A DNA stretch of 64,000 bases from an uncultured Rubripirellula sp. (lineage in GTDB: Bacteria > Planctomycetota > Planctomycetia > Pirellulales > Pirellulaceae), in assembly GCA_938045805.1 (NCBI GenBank), contig CALIBL010000006.1, positions 1-64,000 on the forward strand, in the 5' to 3' direction. The notes beneath the pieces are model-generated. The model was not told the origin of the DNA and ran no database searches. It was given only the letters and a program-made list of their open reading frames with translations. Each line of letters starts with the position of its first letter. The stretch's first letter is position 1. This document shows, piece after piece, positions 6,835 to 17,108 of this stretch. A program made the translations under genes and the position numbers.

Positions 6835-9420
6835 GTGAAACGTAATCGCTCAATCCTTGCGCTCCGATCACTCGCTGCGGTGATTGTACATCTGTTTCCT
6901 TTACTGAGCGTTGTCAATTCTGCAGGATCGGCTGCGGCCGATTCACCCGTCTTAGATTCTGCTGTTACCACCAGACACGCTGATCTTCTCGTGGTCGGCG
7001 GGACGGAGTCTGGATGTGCCGCTGCGGTACAGGCGGCCCGTCAAGGAGTGAGGCGGATCGTGTTGGTCAACGATATCGAGTGGCTGGGTGGTCAATTCTC
7101 GGCGGAGGGTCTCGGAGCGATCGATGAAAATCGGGGAGACGGTTATGACGGCAGTGTCCCCATCCCGCGTTCCGGGATCTTCTGTGATGTAATTGATTCG
7201 ATTGAGACGCGAAACGCTGCTCTCTATGGTGGCGTGAGGCGACCGGGCAACACTCGTGTGATTACCACCAGTCTACCGGTTGAATCAGAGCGAGTTTTCC
7301 GAAATCTTCTTAGGCCTTTCGAAGACAACGGAACCATTGAGCGTTTCTCCAACTTTCAAGTGCAATCGGTCACCCTACGGGGTAAACGCCTCACCGCTGT
7401 TCGGTTCAGTTCCACCGGTTCCTCAACCTGCCTCATTGTTCACGCGAAAATGACGATCGATGCCTCGGATTGGGGCGAAGTCATTCAGAAGTCGGGCGTT
7501 GACTGGGAGGCCGGAGTCGATCTTCGTTCTAAGTACCATGAGCCCAACGCACCGACCGAAGTGGACCACAAGCATGACATGAATCCCATCACATGGTGCA
7601 TGATCCTCGAGCAAACAGATCGCCCCCAAAGGATCCCCATGCCCAATGGCTATGACCCCAACTATTTCAATGGGCAGTGGGGATGGATCGACGAAGCATT
7701 TGCTTATCAGTCACGACGATTGGTAGACGGAAAGGGTAACGACCAGATCAATCATGCTGACATGATTCTTGTGAACTCACCACCGATCGATTACCCCGTC
7801 GACAGATACCCTGCATCAGTTGTGAAAGCGCTTGAAGCCAACCAACCGGGCTCATCTCAGAAGAGCCTCGTTGCGATGACACGGGAGCAACGTGAAATCG
7901 TGTTCAACGATGCGAAACAGCATTCACTGAAGTACCTCTATCATTTGCAGGAAAGATTTCCATCGTTCCGAACGATGGCATTGAGCGACGAATTTGGAAC
8001 CGATGATCGATTACCTCCCAAGCCCTATGTGCGTGAGAGCCTGCGCATGAAGGCTCAATACATGGTCCGCGAACAGGATGTTATTAGTTTTGGTAAACGA
8101 TCCAACTATTCCAGTCGCATGTTCCCCGATGCAGTCTTCTCCTGGCAATTTGAGTTGGACTTTCATCCAACCCACCGAAAATGGACGACTGATTTGCAAT
8201 CAGAAGGACCTTGGGAGGCGAGCTTCGTGGGGAATCGTCGTTTTGGACGAGGCGGTACCGGCCGCAGTGTTTTCCCTGTGCGGTCCCTCGTCCCACAACA
8301 GCACACCGGTTTACTTGCTGCGCAAAAAAACCTTGGCTACTCGAGCATCGTCAGCTCGTCATGTCGATTGCACGACCAATCGATGCATGTCGGTCAAGCA
8401 AGTGGAGCGGTCGCTGCGGTTAGCTTGAAGTACTCCGAGGATCCGAGCACGTTCTTCCTCCGACCGGATCGTATGTCGGAGATCTGGTCGGCACTGCTCG
8501 ATGATCAACATGGAACGCCGCTCGTGCTCTGGCCATTCGCCGACGTCGAACCAGAGCTGCCAGAATTTGAGGCAATCCAACAGCTTGCTTTGCGACGACT
8601 ACTCCCGCTCGCCCAATCCACTATCAACTTTGATCCAAAAGCATTGGCAACCGACGAGTGGATCAACAAAGTCAGAAAACGAGTAGAAGAGTTTGGATAC
8701 AGTGCACCACCAACACTTCGAACCGGAAGTCGTTCCAGAGGAAATGTTGCCAAGATCCTCTGGAGCCATCTCATTGACCAAGATATTCCCAAACACGTTC
8801 GCCTCGCTCCAAACGATGCAGACCTCGACGGGATTACTGATGAACTCGACCCATTACCGTTTAACCCTAAGTCTTATTCGTGGGAAAAAGATCCCAATCG
8901 CGATGGATTGCCCAACCCAACTGCAATAGGTAGCGAGACAAAAAGATTCAATTTTCGACAACGCGGCACAGCGGATCCAGAGGGTTTCTTCTCCGATATT
9001 GGGCAGAGGTACGACGCGAAGAAAGGTTATGGATGGCTGGGTGACATGACCAACAACACCCGTCATCGACACAGTGACCCTGAACCGCTACGCAACGGAT
9101 TTGTCTTCACGCGAAAACAGGATATTTGGCAGTGCAAGATAAAAAATGGCCACTGGACCGTAACCGCCTGTGTGGGTGACTCGAATTACCCGCAGCCCGG
9201 CCAACACCTATCAATCGAGGGCATAAAAGCTAGCAACGAAACAATCGATACAGGATCGGGCGACTTTTTCGAAATCACCAAGACCGTCCTCGTGATGGAT
9301 GGGCACCTCACGATTACCGTCGGGGAACCGAACGGAGGCAGCAATACCTGCCTGAATTGGGTAATGATTGAGCCGGCTGACTCCGGGGAAGTCGCTAGAA
9401 AGGTATTGCCGGTGGATTAG
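6835..9420 (+). CDS. Exported FAD-dependent oxidoreductase with carbohydrate-binding-like tail
   Basis: 861 residues, GTG start supported by GGAGG six bases upstream. A signal peptide spans about residues 1-35. The FAD_oxidored (PF12831-type) domain starts with the Rossmann loop DLLVVGGTESGCAAA (about 50-64), followed by WLGGQFSAEGLGAIDE, and has the family motif VRESLRMKAQYMV near 400. After about residue 665 there is a DxDxDG calcium-type loop (DADLDGITD, then DPNRDGLPN). The last 150 residues (RFNFRQRGTADPEGF ... YDAKKGYGW ... GHWTVTACVGD) match the galactose-binding-like module found in rhamnogalacturonan esterases and agarases. The enzyme probably oxidises a carbohydrate or related substrate outside the cytoplasm. 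The substrate is not determinable from the sequence. Confidence 0.8.
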   Translation: MKRNRSILALRSLAAVIVHLFPLLSVVNSAGSAAADSPVLDSAVTTRHADLLVVGGTESGCAAAVQAARQGVRRIVLVNDIEWLGGQFSAEGLGAIDENRGDGYDGSVPIPRSGIFCDVIDSIETRNAALYGGVRRPGNTRVITTSLPVESERVFRNLLRPFEDNGTIERFSNFQVQSVTLRGKRLTAVRFSSTGSSTCLIVHAKMTIDASDWGEVIQKSGVDWEAGVDLRSKYHEPNAPTEVDHKHDMNPITWCMILEQTDRPQRIPMPNGYDPNYFNGQWGWIDEAFAYQSRRLVDGKGNDQINHADMILVNSPPIDYPVDRYPASVVKALEANQPGSSQKSLVAMTREQREIVFNDAKQHSLKYLYHLQERFPSFRTMALSDEFGTDDRLPPKPYVRESLRMKAQYMVREQDVISFGKRSNYSSRMFPDAVFSWQFELDFHPTHRKWTTDLQSEGPWEASFVGNRRFGRGGTGRSVFPVRSLVPQQHTGLLAAQKNLGYSSIVSSSCRLHDQSMHVGQASGAVAAVSLKYSEDPSTFFLRPDRMSEIWSALLDDQHGTPLVLWPFADVEPELPEFEAIQQLALRRLLPLAQSTINFDPKALATDEWINKVRKRVEEFGYSAPPTLRTGSRSRGNVAKILWSHLIDQDIPKHVRLAPNDADLDGITDELDPLPFNPKSYSWEKDPNRDGLPNPTAIGSETKRFNFRQRGTADPEGFFSDIGQRYDAKKGYGWLGDMTNNTRHRHSDPEPLRNGFVFTRKQDIWQCKIKNGHWTVTACVGDSNYPQPGQHLSIEGIKASNETIDTGSGDFFEITKTVLVMDGHLTITVGEPNGGSNTCLNWVMIEPADSGEVARKVLPVD

Positions 9421-9533
9421 GGGAGAGAAGAACTGGGGATTGCGAGCCAATTGAACAAGCAACACAAGACTGAAATCGGATAAACTCACCAATCAGCTCT
9501 GATGACTCATCCATCTTATTCTCGCCGTGCGAA

Positions 9534-11984
9534 ATGAAATTCATTCTACTTTCAATTTCCCTCATCACACTTCTGGTTGCACCGAGTGTGTCCATCGGAA
9601 GTGAGCCTGAGAATTTTGAGAAGTTACTGAACGTGTACTGCGTGCGTTGTCACGGACCAGAGCTCAGCGAGCGTGACTTGAACCTCAACGACCTTTCGAG
9701 AAACTTCGCTCTGAGCACGGACGCACATCTTTGGGCAGAAGTCGTCGAACGGATCAACTCCGGCGAAATGCCTCCCGCAGATGAGCCTCAACCGACGATC
9801 TCGGAAATTGCAGCCACGGTCACCGAGTTGACAGATCGATTACGCGAGGGGAAAGCTGCAAGGCTCTCGGCCAGACCGCCCATTGCCCATTATCGGCTCA
9901 GTCGAACCGAATACGAAAACACCGTCTACGATCTACTCGGTGTGCGTTACGATCCGGCCAAACCTGGGGAGCTCAACGAAGACACACGTTGGTTAGGCTA
10001 TGACCGAATCGGATCACAACTGTCTCTCTCTTCGTCTCATATCGATCGCTACTACCGCGCTGCGGAGACAGTTCTCAATCGCGCCTTCCCTCTGAAAACC
10101 AGTGAGCCTCGTAAGGTTACTATGTCGGCGGCAGACCTGAGATACGGGGGAGGCAAGGAACAGATCGAAGCGCTGCAGAGGTTTGGAATCACTCGTCCGC
10201 TCCGATATCTGCTGTTTCCCGGACGTGTTCAAACCGCTTTGGCATCTAACTGGTTTGGACAAACGGGGCCGGAACATAGCGGACTCTACAAACTGCGTCT
10301 TCAAGCGAGCGGGATTCGCCCGATCGGTGGACAACCCGCACATCTCAGTATCGGGAAGCAGACCAGCGAAGAAACAGTCGATGGAATCATCGAGTTTGAC
10401 ATTACCGCGAGCGAAGATGAGCCACAGGTATTCGAGTTCGAGGTTTTCCTCGAAATGCCGGCCACGCTTCACTTCAGCGTGGTATCCACCGATGTAATCG
10501 ATCGCCGACAGGGCGCGGCGTTTCGCAATGCACTCACCAGTCGAGGGAGTTACCTTTTCACACACAGCAGCGAAACGAAACTACTCAACCCGAACGCACC
10601 TCAAATGTTTGACGACCAGGGCAACGGAATCTTCTCGACCGTGATCCTAGATTGGGTTGAGTGGGAAGGTCCAATCGTTAGCGACGAGGAACAACAGAGA
10701 CGTGAAGGAATCTTTCCTTCAGACGAGACCTTCGGTGATCTGAGTGTGGTTGAATCACACCTCAAAGCGTTTGCTAGTCGAGCGTGGAGACGGCCCGTTG
10801 AACCAACTGAAATGGCGTCTTACATGCAGTCTTATAAGGAGGAACTCGATGCGGGCGAATCACCTGAAAATGCTTACCGAATTGCATTACAGGGAATCCT
10901 GACGTCGAGACATTTCATCTACCTCATCGAGGGAGATGAGACCAAGAGAACGAAGTTGAGCGACTCAGAGTTGGCTTCCAGACTCTCTTATTTTCTCTGG
11001 AGTTCAATGCCTGATCCATCGCTTGCTCAAACAGTGCTCGATAACCGCCTGAGTGGGCCCGATGATTTAATGCGTGAAGTTGATCGAATGTTGGCTGATC
11101 CTAAGACCGAGCGGTTCGTTAACGATTTTACACAGCAGTGGCTTCAACTCCATCGCGTTGGCATGTTCCCACCAGACCGAAAACTCTATCCCAGATACGA
11201 CGAGTGGCTTGAGGCGAGTATGAAGGAGGAGCCGATCGAGTTTTTCCGCGAAGTCTTCAACAATAACCTCCCCATCGATCAACTGATCGATGCCGACTGG
11301 ACGATGGCCAATGCACGACTCTGTGATTTCTATCAGCTTCCTGAGCCGGAGAGTGGTGAATTCCAAAGGGTGAGCCTACGCCCAGAAGATCGCAGGGGCG
11401 GACTCTTGACCATGGGAGCAATTCTCGGACTCACATCAGATGGGACTCGTCACCGCCCAGTACACCGCGGCGTATGGGTTAGTGAGACGATCTTTAATCG
11501 GACGCCACCACCTCCTCCAGCCAATGTCGACCCGATCGAACCAGTCCCCCCCGAAGGTGACAAAATTACAGTTCGAAAACGGATCGAAGCCCATGCCACT
11601 AACGCAAGCTGTGCAGCCTGCCACCAAAGAATTGACCCGCTCGGTCTCGCATTTGATCACTACGATGCTATCGGACAGTGGCGCGAGCGAGAGTCGATGT
11701 CAACGGGACAAGGTGAGGATCCGCCGGTTGATGCATCGGGTAAGCTGCAAGATGGCCGATCATTTAATGACTCAGCCGAGTTCAAAGCACTGCTGCTCGA
11801 AGATCGCGAGCAGATGGCGAAAGCTTTCATTGAACACCTTAGTACCTACGCTTCACGCCGGGTGTTAAGTCTGGACGATCAAGATGATATCCAATTAATC
11901 CTAGACCAAGCAAAACAGAGCGGTTATCGAGTGAAGGACATTGTTCGAGCAGTGGCAACTTCCGACTTGATCCGAAAACGATAA
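9534..11984 (+). CDS. DUF1592-family planctomycete cytochrome-like protein (DUF1587/1592/1588/1585)
   Basis: 816 residues with a signal peptide ([23 protein letters not shown]). A cytochrome c-type heme site CVRCH (residues 36-40) is followed by the LSERDLNL stretch typical of planctomycete cytochromes. The DUF1587 region begins [17 protein letters not shown] (about 123). DUF1595/1592 follow ([33 protein letters not shown]), then DUF1588 with a second CAACH motif ([19 protein letters not shown]) and DUF1585 at the C-terminus ([11 protein letters not shown]). These multi-domain proteins are abundant in planctomycetes and nearly always travel with a DUF1552 gene, as here. Their biochemical role is not established; an exported electron-transfer function linked to polymer breakdown is suspected. 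Confidence 0.9.
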   Translation: MKFILLSISLITLLVAPSVSIGSEPENFEKLLNVYCVRCHGPELSERDLNLNDLSRNFALSTDAHLWAEVVERINSGEMPPADEPQPTISEIAATVTELTDRLREGKAARLSARPPIAHYRLSRTEYENTVYDLLGVRYDPAKPGELNEDTRWLGYDRIGSQLSLSSSHIDRYYRAAETVLNRAFPLKTSEPRKVTMSAADLRYGGGKEQIEALQRFGITRPLRYLLFPGRVQTALASNWFGQTGPEHSGLYKLRLQASGIRPIGGQPAHLSIGKQTSEETVDGIIEFDITASEDEPQVFEFEVFLEMPATLHFSVVSTDVIDRRQGAAFRNALTSRGSYLFTHSSETKLLNPNAPQMFDDQGNGIFSTVILDWVEWEGPIVSDEEQQRREGIFPSDETFGDLSVVESHLKAFASRAWRRPVEPTEMASYMQSYKEELDAGESPENAYRIALQGILTSRHFIYLIEGDETKRTKLSDSELASRLSYFLWSSMPDPSLAQTVLDNRLSGPDDLMREVDRMLADPKTERFVNDFTQQWLQLHRVGMFPPDRKLYPRYDEWLEASMKEEPIEFFREVFNNNLPIDQLIDADWTMANARLCDFYQLPEPESGEFQRVSLRPEDRRGGLLTMGAILGLTSDGTRHRPVHRGVWVSETIFNRTPPPPPANVDPIEPVPPEGDKITVRKRIEAHATNASCAACHQRIDPLGLAFDHYDAIGQWRERESMSTGQGEDPPVDASGKLQDGRSFNDSAEFKALLLEDREQMAKAFIEHLSTYASRRVLSLDDQDDIQLILDQAKQSGYRVKDIVRAVATSDLIRKR

Positions 11985-12017
11985 CTCACTCAATGGCATC
12001 CTTAGAAAGTGAACCCC

Positions 12018-13370
12018 ATGAATTTCCTATCACAATCTTGGCTGATTGATCGGCGACACGCTCTGCGAGCATTGGGAAGCTGTATTTCCCTGCCGATGCT
12101 TGAATGCATGATCCCGCTCCACGCCTCCGAAAGAGTTGAGACCCCACGTCGAAGCGCTTTTATCTATCTGGCCAACGGTGTTCACTCACTGAATTATCAA
12201 ATTACCGAACCTGGCACGGATTACAAATTTTCGCGATCGCTGATGCCACTGGAAGCCTTTCGCGACAGCATTACGCCAATCAGTGGTCTACATCATCCAG
12301 GAAGTCTCGGGCATCACCATAACTGCATCGACATCTGGCTCACTGGCGGGAAAATTGGCCCCTCGGAACGAAACACGATCTCGGTCGATCAACTGATGGC
12401 ACAGGTCACCGGCCAACAGACCCGATATCCATCGATGGAGATTGCACTGACCCAAGGCTCGCTTGCTTGGACCGCGGACGGAGTCCGACTGCCCGCAATG
12501 AGACGATGCAGTGAGATTTTCTCTTCTCTATTCGAAGAGCCCAAGGGTGGTATCGCGGCGCAGCGGCGCGCACTGCGACGCAAGGCGAGCGTCCTCGATG
12601 ACAATCTCGACGAGGTTCGAAAACTCGAGCAAAAGATGGGTGCGGCCGACAAGGGGAGGCTAGAGCAATACCTTAATTCGGTGCGCGAAGCAGAGATTCG
12701 CACGCGTCGAGCAGATGCTTGGCTCGACACACCGCTTCCTACGATTGCCGACGAGGATCGCCAACGCACCAATCGCGATATCCCTAAGACCCAAGCCGGC
12801 GATTACTTTCGCACCGTCTATGACCTGATGGTGCTCGCGTTCCAAACCGATGTCACCCGGGTTGCAACTTTCAGTTTGGGCGGCGAAGGGGACGCATTTG
12901 CGATTCCAGAAATTGGAATCACCGAATCGAGGCATCAACTCAGCCATCACGGCGGCGACGCGGGTTACATGGAAAAGTTGACGAACTACGACACATTTGC
13001 AATCGATCAGTACCGATACTTTCTGCAACGTCTTCAAGAGACACAGGATTTGAATGGGAAACCGCTTCTCGGTTCAACCATGTCTTTGTTTGGTAGCGGG
13101 ATGTGCTACGGACATAGCCACGGAAATGCAAACCTACCTCTTGTCCTCGCCGGTGGAAATGATCTGGGCGTCAGTCATGGTAGCCATATCGACTTCAATC
13201 AGGGTCATTTTGACGGCTACCAATTGAGTGATCCGGGGAAGCATTACAGTCTTTGTAGTCGCCCCGCAAATGCTGACGCACACATGAGCAACCTTCTCCT
13301 CATGATGGCTCAAAAAATGGGTGTGGAGATTGATCAGTTCGGAGACAGCAATAAAAGTGTTGACCTGTAA
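12018..13370 (+). CDS. DUF1552 domain protein, partner of the DUF1592 protein
   Basis: 450 residues from the ATG at 12018; the track starts three codons earlier at a GTG. The N-terminus has a twin-arginine-like export motif ([12 protein letters not shown]). The DUF1552 family is recognised by [59 protein letters not shown]-like helices and the late THHG-like segment [12 protein letters not shown]. It contains many His residues ([30 protein letters not shown]). Fold and phrases such as [14 protein letters not shown] resemble alkaline-phosphatase-like hydrolases, as in the related DUF1501 family. It starts 33 bases after the DUF1592 gene, so the two are almost certainly cotranscribed. Function is unknown. 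Confidence 0.88.
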   Translation: MNFLSQSWLIDRRHALRALGSCISLPMLECMIPLHASERVETPRRSAFIYLANGVHSLNYQITEPGTDYKFSRSLMPLEAFRDSITPISGLHHPGSLGHHHNCIDIWLTGGKIGPSERNTISVDQLMAQVTGQQTRYPSMEIALTQGSLAWTADGVRLPAMRRCSEIFSSLFEEPKGGIAAQRRALRRKASVLDDNLDEVRKLEQKMGAADKGRLEQYLNSVREAEIRTRRADAWLDTPLPTIADEDRQRTNRDIPKTQAGDYFRTVYDLMVLAFQTDVTRVATFSLGGEGDAFAIPEIGITESRHQLSHHGGDAGYMEKLTNYDTFAIDQYRYFLQRLQETQDLNGKPLLGSTMSLFGSGMCYGHSHGNANLPLVLAGGNDLGVSHGSHIDFNQGHFDGYQLSDPGKHYSLCSRPANADAHMSNLLLMMAQKMGVEIDQFGDSNKSVDL

Positions 13371-13459
13371 ACCACACCAAACAGTACACGTTTTAGCCAA
13401 CATGACTCCGTGCGCTTCTTCTAAAACCTCCTCGCCTTTCCCCCACAGGTCGTTGCACG

Positions 13460-14785
13460 ATGAGCAAACCAGCATTGAAATACCTCATTCTCATAATCGT
13501 CGCCTTAACTGGTTTACTGTTGTCGCCCTCCTCGAGTCGGGCTGAATCGCCTAATGAGAAGGGAAGCAGCGGCGACTCAAGTCCGGAAGAACAAATCTTC
13601 CGCCCCCAACGTGGTCAGTTCCCTCCCGTGCACCTCGGACACACCTACCGTGGTGAACTGGTGTTCGTTGATCACGCAAACCGGCGAGGAAGTCTGCGAG
13701 TCGAGGGATCTGGCATGTTCTTCCGCAACGACCCTCACCCCTTCGCACTTCTTCCCTATGCCGAAGTGCGTTACCGAAATGCGCCCGCTGATTTAAAGGA
13801 TATCCCGCTTGGCACCGTCCTTCGTGTCACGGCTTATCTGCCACCTGATCCCAAGCTTTCCTCGGTACCTGTCCTACCGGTAGACAACCGAGAACGCGAC
13901 GCGAATCATAATCGCGGCGCCGGGATCTTTCCGGCCGAGAACCACGTTCTGCTTCTCGAAGACGAACCGAGTTACTGCCAACGCACCAACAGCAAATGGC
14001 AACTGAACAAGATTCAGGTAAAACAGGACCATGGAACTCTCCACGCCACCCACTTCTCAGAGACTCAGCCCAATTCCAACGCCGCTCCTGAAGCCTTAAC
14101 GTTTGATTCGGCAACTCGCATCTGGCGGGGACGCGAACGACTCACTTTCCGAGAATGGGTTGATGAGAATGAATGGGAAGAAAATCAAGAGATCGCTTTG
14201 GCCGATTTAAGCGTTCAGCTTGGTATCGCTTGGAAGCCAACCGCCAATGGAGTTTTTACTCGATTTCACCTTTCCGACATCTGGCTCGACGAAATCTCGA
14301 TGCAGCGTTCGAGTGATTTACAGCTTGAGACTCACAAGCAATTCATTCGTGCCCGCTGGATGCCAGCATGGGTGGATGCAGTGGAGTACGGAGAGTTCGG
14401 GCAGGCGACCGTGACGGCCACACTTTTCGGCGGCATGGCCCCTAGTCTGTATGAAGACTTCAAAGCCGAGGATGGAGCAATGATGAACCCCGTCGAGGCC
14501 ACACTGAAACACACCCATGGCGCATATGGGCCTGCACATATGGCTTGTCGGGGCCCAATCCTCGAGGTGATTCGGTCCGAGTCGGCGCCACCCAGGGGTA
14601 GCAGCGGCATCCAGATTCGATTCAAAACCGATCTCATTATCGAAGGAATTCGACCAGGGAATGTAGTCCGTGTGCGGCCTGCTGCTTGGCCGCTTGTGAA
14701 TCTTCCTCGCGAAGAGTACCTCAACGACGGATCGTCTATCTCCGAGGAAAGGTTCCCAACACCCGCAATCTTCCCGAAGTACTAA
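13460..14785 (+). CDS. Secreted protein of unknown function
   Basis: 441 residues. The N-terminal signal peptide (MSKPALKYLILIIVALTGLLLSPSSSRA) is followed by a low-complexity acidic linker to about residue 45. I do not recognise the rest. It contains beta-rich stretches (TYRGELVFVDHANRRGSLRVEG; GTVLRVTAYLPPDP) reminiscent of OB-fold segments, one repeated type of phrase (FTRFHLSDIWLDE; ARWMPAWVDAVEYGEFGQATVTATLFGGM), and a final strand with RPGNVVRVRPAAWPL. The combination suggests tandem small beta barrels. It sits on the same strand between DUF1552 and a sulfatase with short gaps (89 and 30 bases), so it may be part of that exported set. It is a real gene by length, signal peptide and codon use. 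Confidence 0.75.
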   Translation: MSKPALKYLILIIVALTGLLLSPSSSRAESPNEKGSSGDSSPEEQIFRPQRGQFPPVHLGHTYRGELVFVDHANRRGSLRVEGSGMFFRNDPHPFALLPYAEVRYRNAPADLKDIPLGTVLRVTAYLPPDPKLSSVPVLPVDNRERDANHNRGAGIFPAENHVLLLEDEPSYCQRTNSKWQLNKIQVKQDHGTLHATHFSETQPNSNAAPEALTFDSATRIWRGRERLTFREWVDENEWEENQEIALADLSVQLGIAWKPTANGVFTRFHLSDIWLDEISMQRSSDLQLETHKQFIRARWMPAWVDAVEYGEFGQATVTATLFGGMAPSLYEDFKAEDGAMMNPVEATLKHTHGAYGPAHMACRGPILEVIRSESAPPRGSSGIQIRFKTDLIIEGIRPGNVVRVRPAAWPLVNLPREEYLNDGSSISEERFPTPAIFPKY

Positions 14786-14815
14786 ACGTTTCTCTGTTTC
14801 TTTGGCTCAAAACTC

Positions 14816-16402
14816 ATGACCCGCTACCCGTCGATTCTCAATGCGTTCTTTCAGCATTTTGCGAGCTCGCTGATACGCATCACACAGGTAACGACTCATC
14901 AAAAGTGCATCTCATCTCTCTGGGTTGTACTCTTGGTTCTCATCCACCTCGTAGGGTCGGAGTGGGTGACCGAAGCGGCGACGGCCCAAGAGGCAAACGA
15001 GGATAACGGCCCAAAGAAACCTCATATCGTTCTGCTACTTGCAGATGATCTTGGCTACGGAGATGTCCAGGCTCTTCATTCCCGTTCCGCGATCCCAACG
15101 CCGAATTTCAATCGCCTCGCCAGAGAGGGAATTACTTTTACCGACGCACACACACCATCCTCGGTCTGCACACCAACACGTTACGGGTTACTCACGGGAA
15201 GGTACTGTTGGCGCACCGATCTTAAACGGGGAGTCTTAAATGGCTACAGCCAACCACTCATTGAGTCCGATCGCGCGACCCTCGCGTCGGTACTGAAGCA
15301 AGCTGGCTATGAGACACATATCGTCGGAAAATGGCACCTTGGTCTCGGCTTACAAGGTGATGCAAACGAACTTGATTTGAGTCAGGAATTAACTTTTCAT
15401 CCGGGGCATGTCGGATTCGACCATTCACTTGTGATCCCTGCCTCGCTCGACTTTCCCCCATACGTTTACTTCCGTGATGGGAAAGCAACCAGCGAAAACT
15501 GGAGCGAGCAGCAGGCGGTCAGCTTTCCGGGTTTCACGCGGAAAGGTCAACGAGCCGAAGATTTTTCGCTTCGCGACTGTCTTGATCGCCTCACCGATGA
15601 AACGCTCGGCGTGATCAAACGAATGCAATCCAATAGCAAACCAACTTTTCTGTACTTTCCGTTAACCGCTCCCCATAAACCAGTCCTACCCAATCAGCTT
15701 TTCACTGGCTCCACAGACTTTGGACCCTATGGTGATTTCCTCCGGCAGGTCGACCACAGCGTAGGACGAGTCATTGATGCACTCGAAGCATCCGGACAGC
15801 TCGAGAATACACTCTTGATCGTTACCAGTGACAACGGATCATTCATGAAGCGAATAAATCCAACGCTGAATGATCACCGCACGGACCCATCGGTTCAAGG
15901 ATTTCATACGGAACATCATCAGAGCAATGCGAACTGGCGAGGAACGAAAGCCGACATCTGGGAAGCCGGGCATCGAGTACCCTTCTTCGTGCGACTTCCC
16001 AATGCCAAGCATGCGGGGAAGCGAGTCACTCAAGTCGTTGGCCTGATTGACCTCATGGCAACACTCTCGGAACACTTAGCTATCCCGTTGCCCAAAACGG
16101 CAGGCCCTGATTCGTATAGCTTCGCGCCGCTGCTGGAAGACCCCAGCAACACGTGGAAACGACCACCCCTTATTTGCCATTCAGCGGGTGGAATGTTTGC
16201 GATCCGTGACGGCCAGTGGAAACTAATTGCCGGTAACGGAAGCGGTGGACGCGAGCAGCCGAAAGGAACACCGTTTGCTGAACCTTGGGTGCTCGTGAAT
16301 TTAGAACATGACCCCGCCGAAAGATCAAATCTTGCCGAGAATCACGCTGAGGTCATGAACCGACTAAAGAATCAACTCACCGAAATTAAAGGTAAAGACT
16401 AG
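14816..16402 (+). CDS. Secreted sulfatase with canonical formylglycine motif
   Basis: 528 residues, family S1 arylsulfatase type. The N-terminus is long, with a hydrophobic segment at about residues 33-50; cleavage is probably near TAQA. The metal site strand reads IVLLLADDLGYGDV (about 71-84). The formylglycine motif is VCTPTRYGLLTGRY, Cys at about 118, of the C-x-P-x-R type that needs a formylglycine-generating enzyme. KWHLGLG, APHKP and TSDNGS supply the other active-site and metal-binding elements. Planctomycetes carry dozens of such enzymes for removing sulfate from algal polysaccharides; the exact substrate cannot be read from the sequence. It starts 30 bases after the preceding secreted protein. 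Its stop codon is 19 bases from the convergent zinc-ribbon gene. Confidence 0.92.
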   Translation: MTRYPSILNAFFQHFASSLIRITQVTTHQKCISSLWVVLLVLIHLVGSEWVTEAATAQEANEDNGPKKPHIVLLLADDLGYGDVQALHSRSAIPTPNFNRLAREGITFTDAHTPSSVCTPTRYGLLTGRYCWRTDLKRGVLNGYSQPLIESDRATLASVLKQAGYETHIVGKWHLGLGLQGDANELDLSQELTFHPGHVGFDHSLVIPASLDFPPYVYFRDGKATSENWSEQQAVSFPGFTRKGQRAEDFSLRDCLDRLTDETLGVIKRMQSNSKPTFLYFPLTAPHKPVLPNQLFTGSTDFGPYGDFLRQVDHSVGRVIDALEASGQLENTLLIVTSDNGSFMKRINPTLNDHRTDPSVQGFHTEHHQSNANWRGTKADIWEAGHRVPFFVRLPNAKHAGKRVTQVVGLIDLMATLSEHLAIPLPKTAGPDSYSFAPLLEDPSNTWKRPPLICHSAGGMFAIRDGQWKLIAGNGSGGREQPKGTPFAEPWVLVNLEHDPAERSNLAENHAEVMNRLKNQLTEIKGKD

Positions 16403-16421
16403 CTCAGTCGCCACGACATTT

Positions 16422-16826
16422 TCATGAAGAGGAGATCTTGGATGAAGATGTATCAGTTGAGTCGCTACTGATGTTCACCACACCCAAGTAACAACTGCAA
16501 TGGTTGCAGATAGCGAGCGTTTTCGGTGTTGAACCACCGCAGCGACTGCAGGTGCGGAACCGATCCACTTGGCCACTGGCAGCATTCCCTCGATTGACAA
16601 TCGGGATCCCAACTTTGCTGGGGTCTCCTAGGATGCGCATGATGCTGGTATCACTGAAACCATCGTGATGCGATCCCGCATTGTGTGCTTGCTGCATTGC
16701 CGTGGGAAAGACAAACGACTCCCTACATTTCGGACAGCGAACTCGGGACCCCTGCAATTTAACATCCCCTCGAACACGATGCCCGTTGGGACAACTACAA
16801 GTCATTTTGGATGCGTTTTCACTCAT
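16422..16826 (-). CDS. Small zinc-ribbon protein
   Basis: 134 residues with a strong Shine-Dalgarno (GGAGG seven bases before the ATG). There are two likely zinc-binding sites. The N-terminal one is CSCPNGHRVRG ... VRCPKCRESFVFP, a CxxGH-CxxC treble-clef/ribbon of the type common in planctomycete small proteins. The C-terminal one is FRTCSRCGGSTPKTLAICNHCSCYLG (CxxC-CxxC). The middle 40 residues and the Ser/Thr-rich tail look disordered. No signal peptide or membrane segment is present, so it is cytoplasmic. Function unknown; such ribbons commonly bind nucleic acid or proteins. It is convergent with the sulfatase. Confidence 0.75.
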   Translation of the reverse strand: MSENASKMTCSCPNGHRVRGDVKLQGSRVRCPKCRESFVFPTAMQQAHNAGSHHDGFSDTSIMRILGDPSKVGIPIVNRGNAASGQVDRFRTCSRCGGSTPKTLAICNHCSCYLGVVNISSDSTDTSSSKISSS

Positions 16827-16954
16827 TGCATTTCCTCCAATCCATCCTATCGCATGCCAAGACCGAAAGTTGGCTGCTGGAATATGAACCTCTATTAGCT
16901 TAGTCGGTTCCGAACTAATTTCACGAATTCTCCCAACACGGCTAAGAATCCGCT

Positions 16955-16986
16955 GTAGCTGCCTCCGAAGGGTTAATCGCAGCTAC
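16955..16986. repeat. Inverted repeat between zinc-ribbon gene and aguA
   Basis: GTAGCTGC and GCAGCTAC form perfect 8-base arms around a 16-base loop, about 120 bases beyond the end of the agmatine deiminase-like gene. It has no T-run, so it is not an obvious intrinsic terminator. It may be an mRNA 3' hairpin or an operator for the zinc-ribbon gene. Confidence 0.35.
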
Positions 16987-17108
16987 CCTGCCCAAAGCCT
17001 CTTTAATCAAGGCTCGCAAATCCATTCGACAAGGCTTATTTACGGGTGATCATCTGCTGCCACTCCCTCAGTGTCAGATTATTGCGTCGCGGCAAGTACC
17101 CGAGTCGA

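Noticed and set aside
10014-10565. 183-codon minus-strand ORF inside the DUF1592 gene
   Set aside because: Completely inside a well-supported gene, with no family features.
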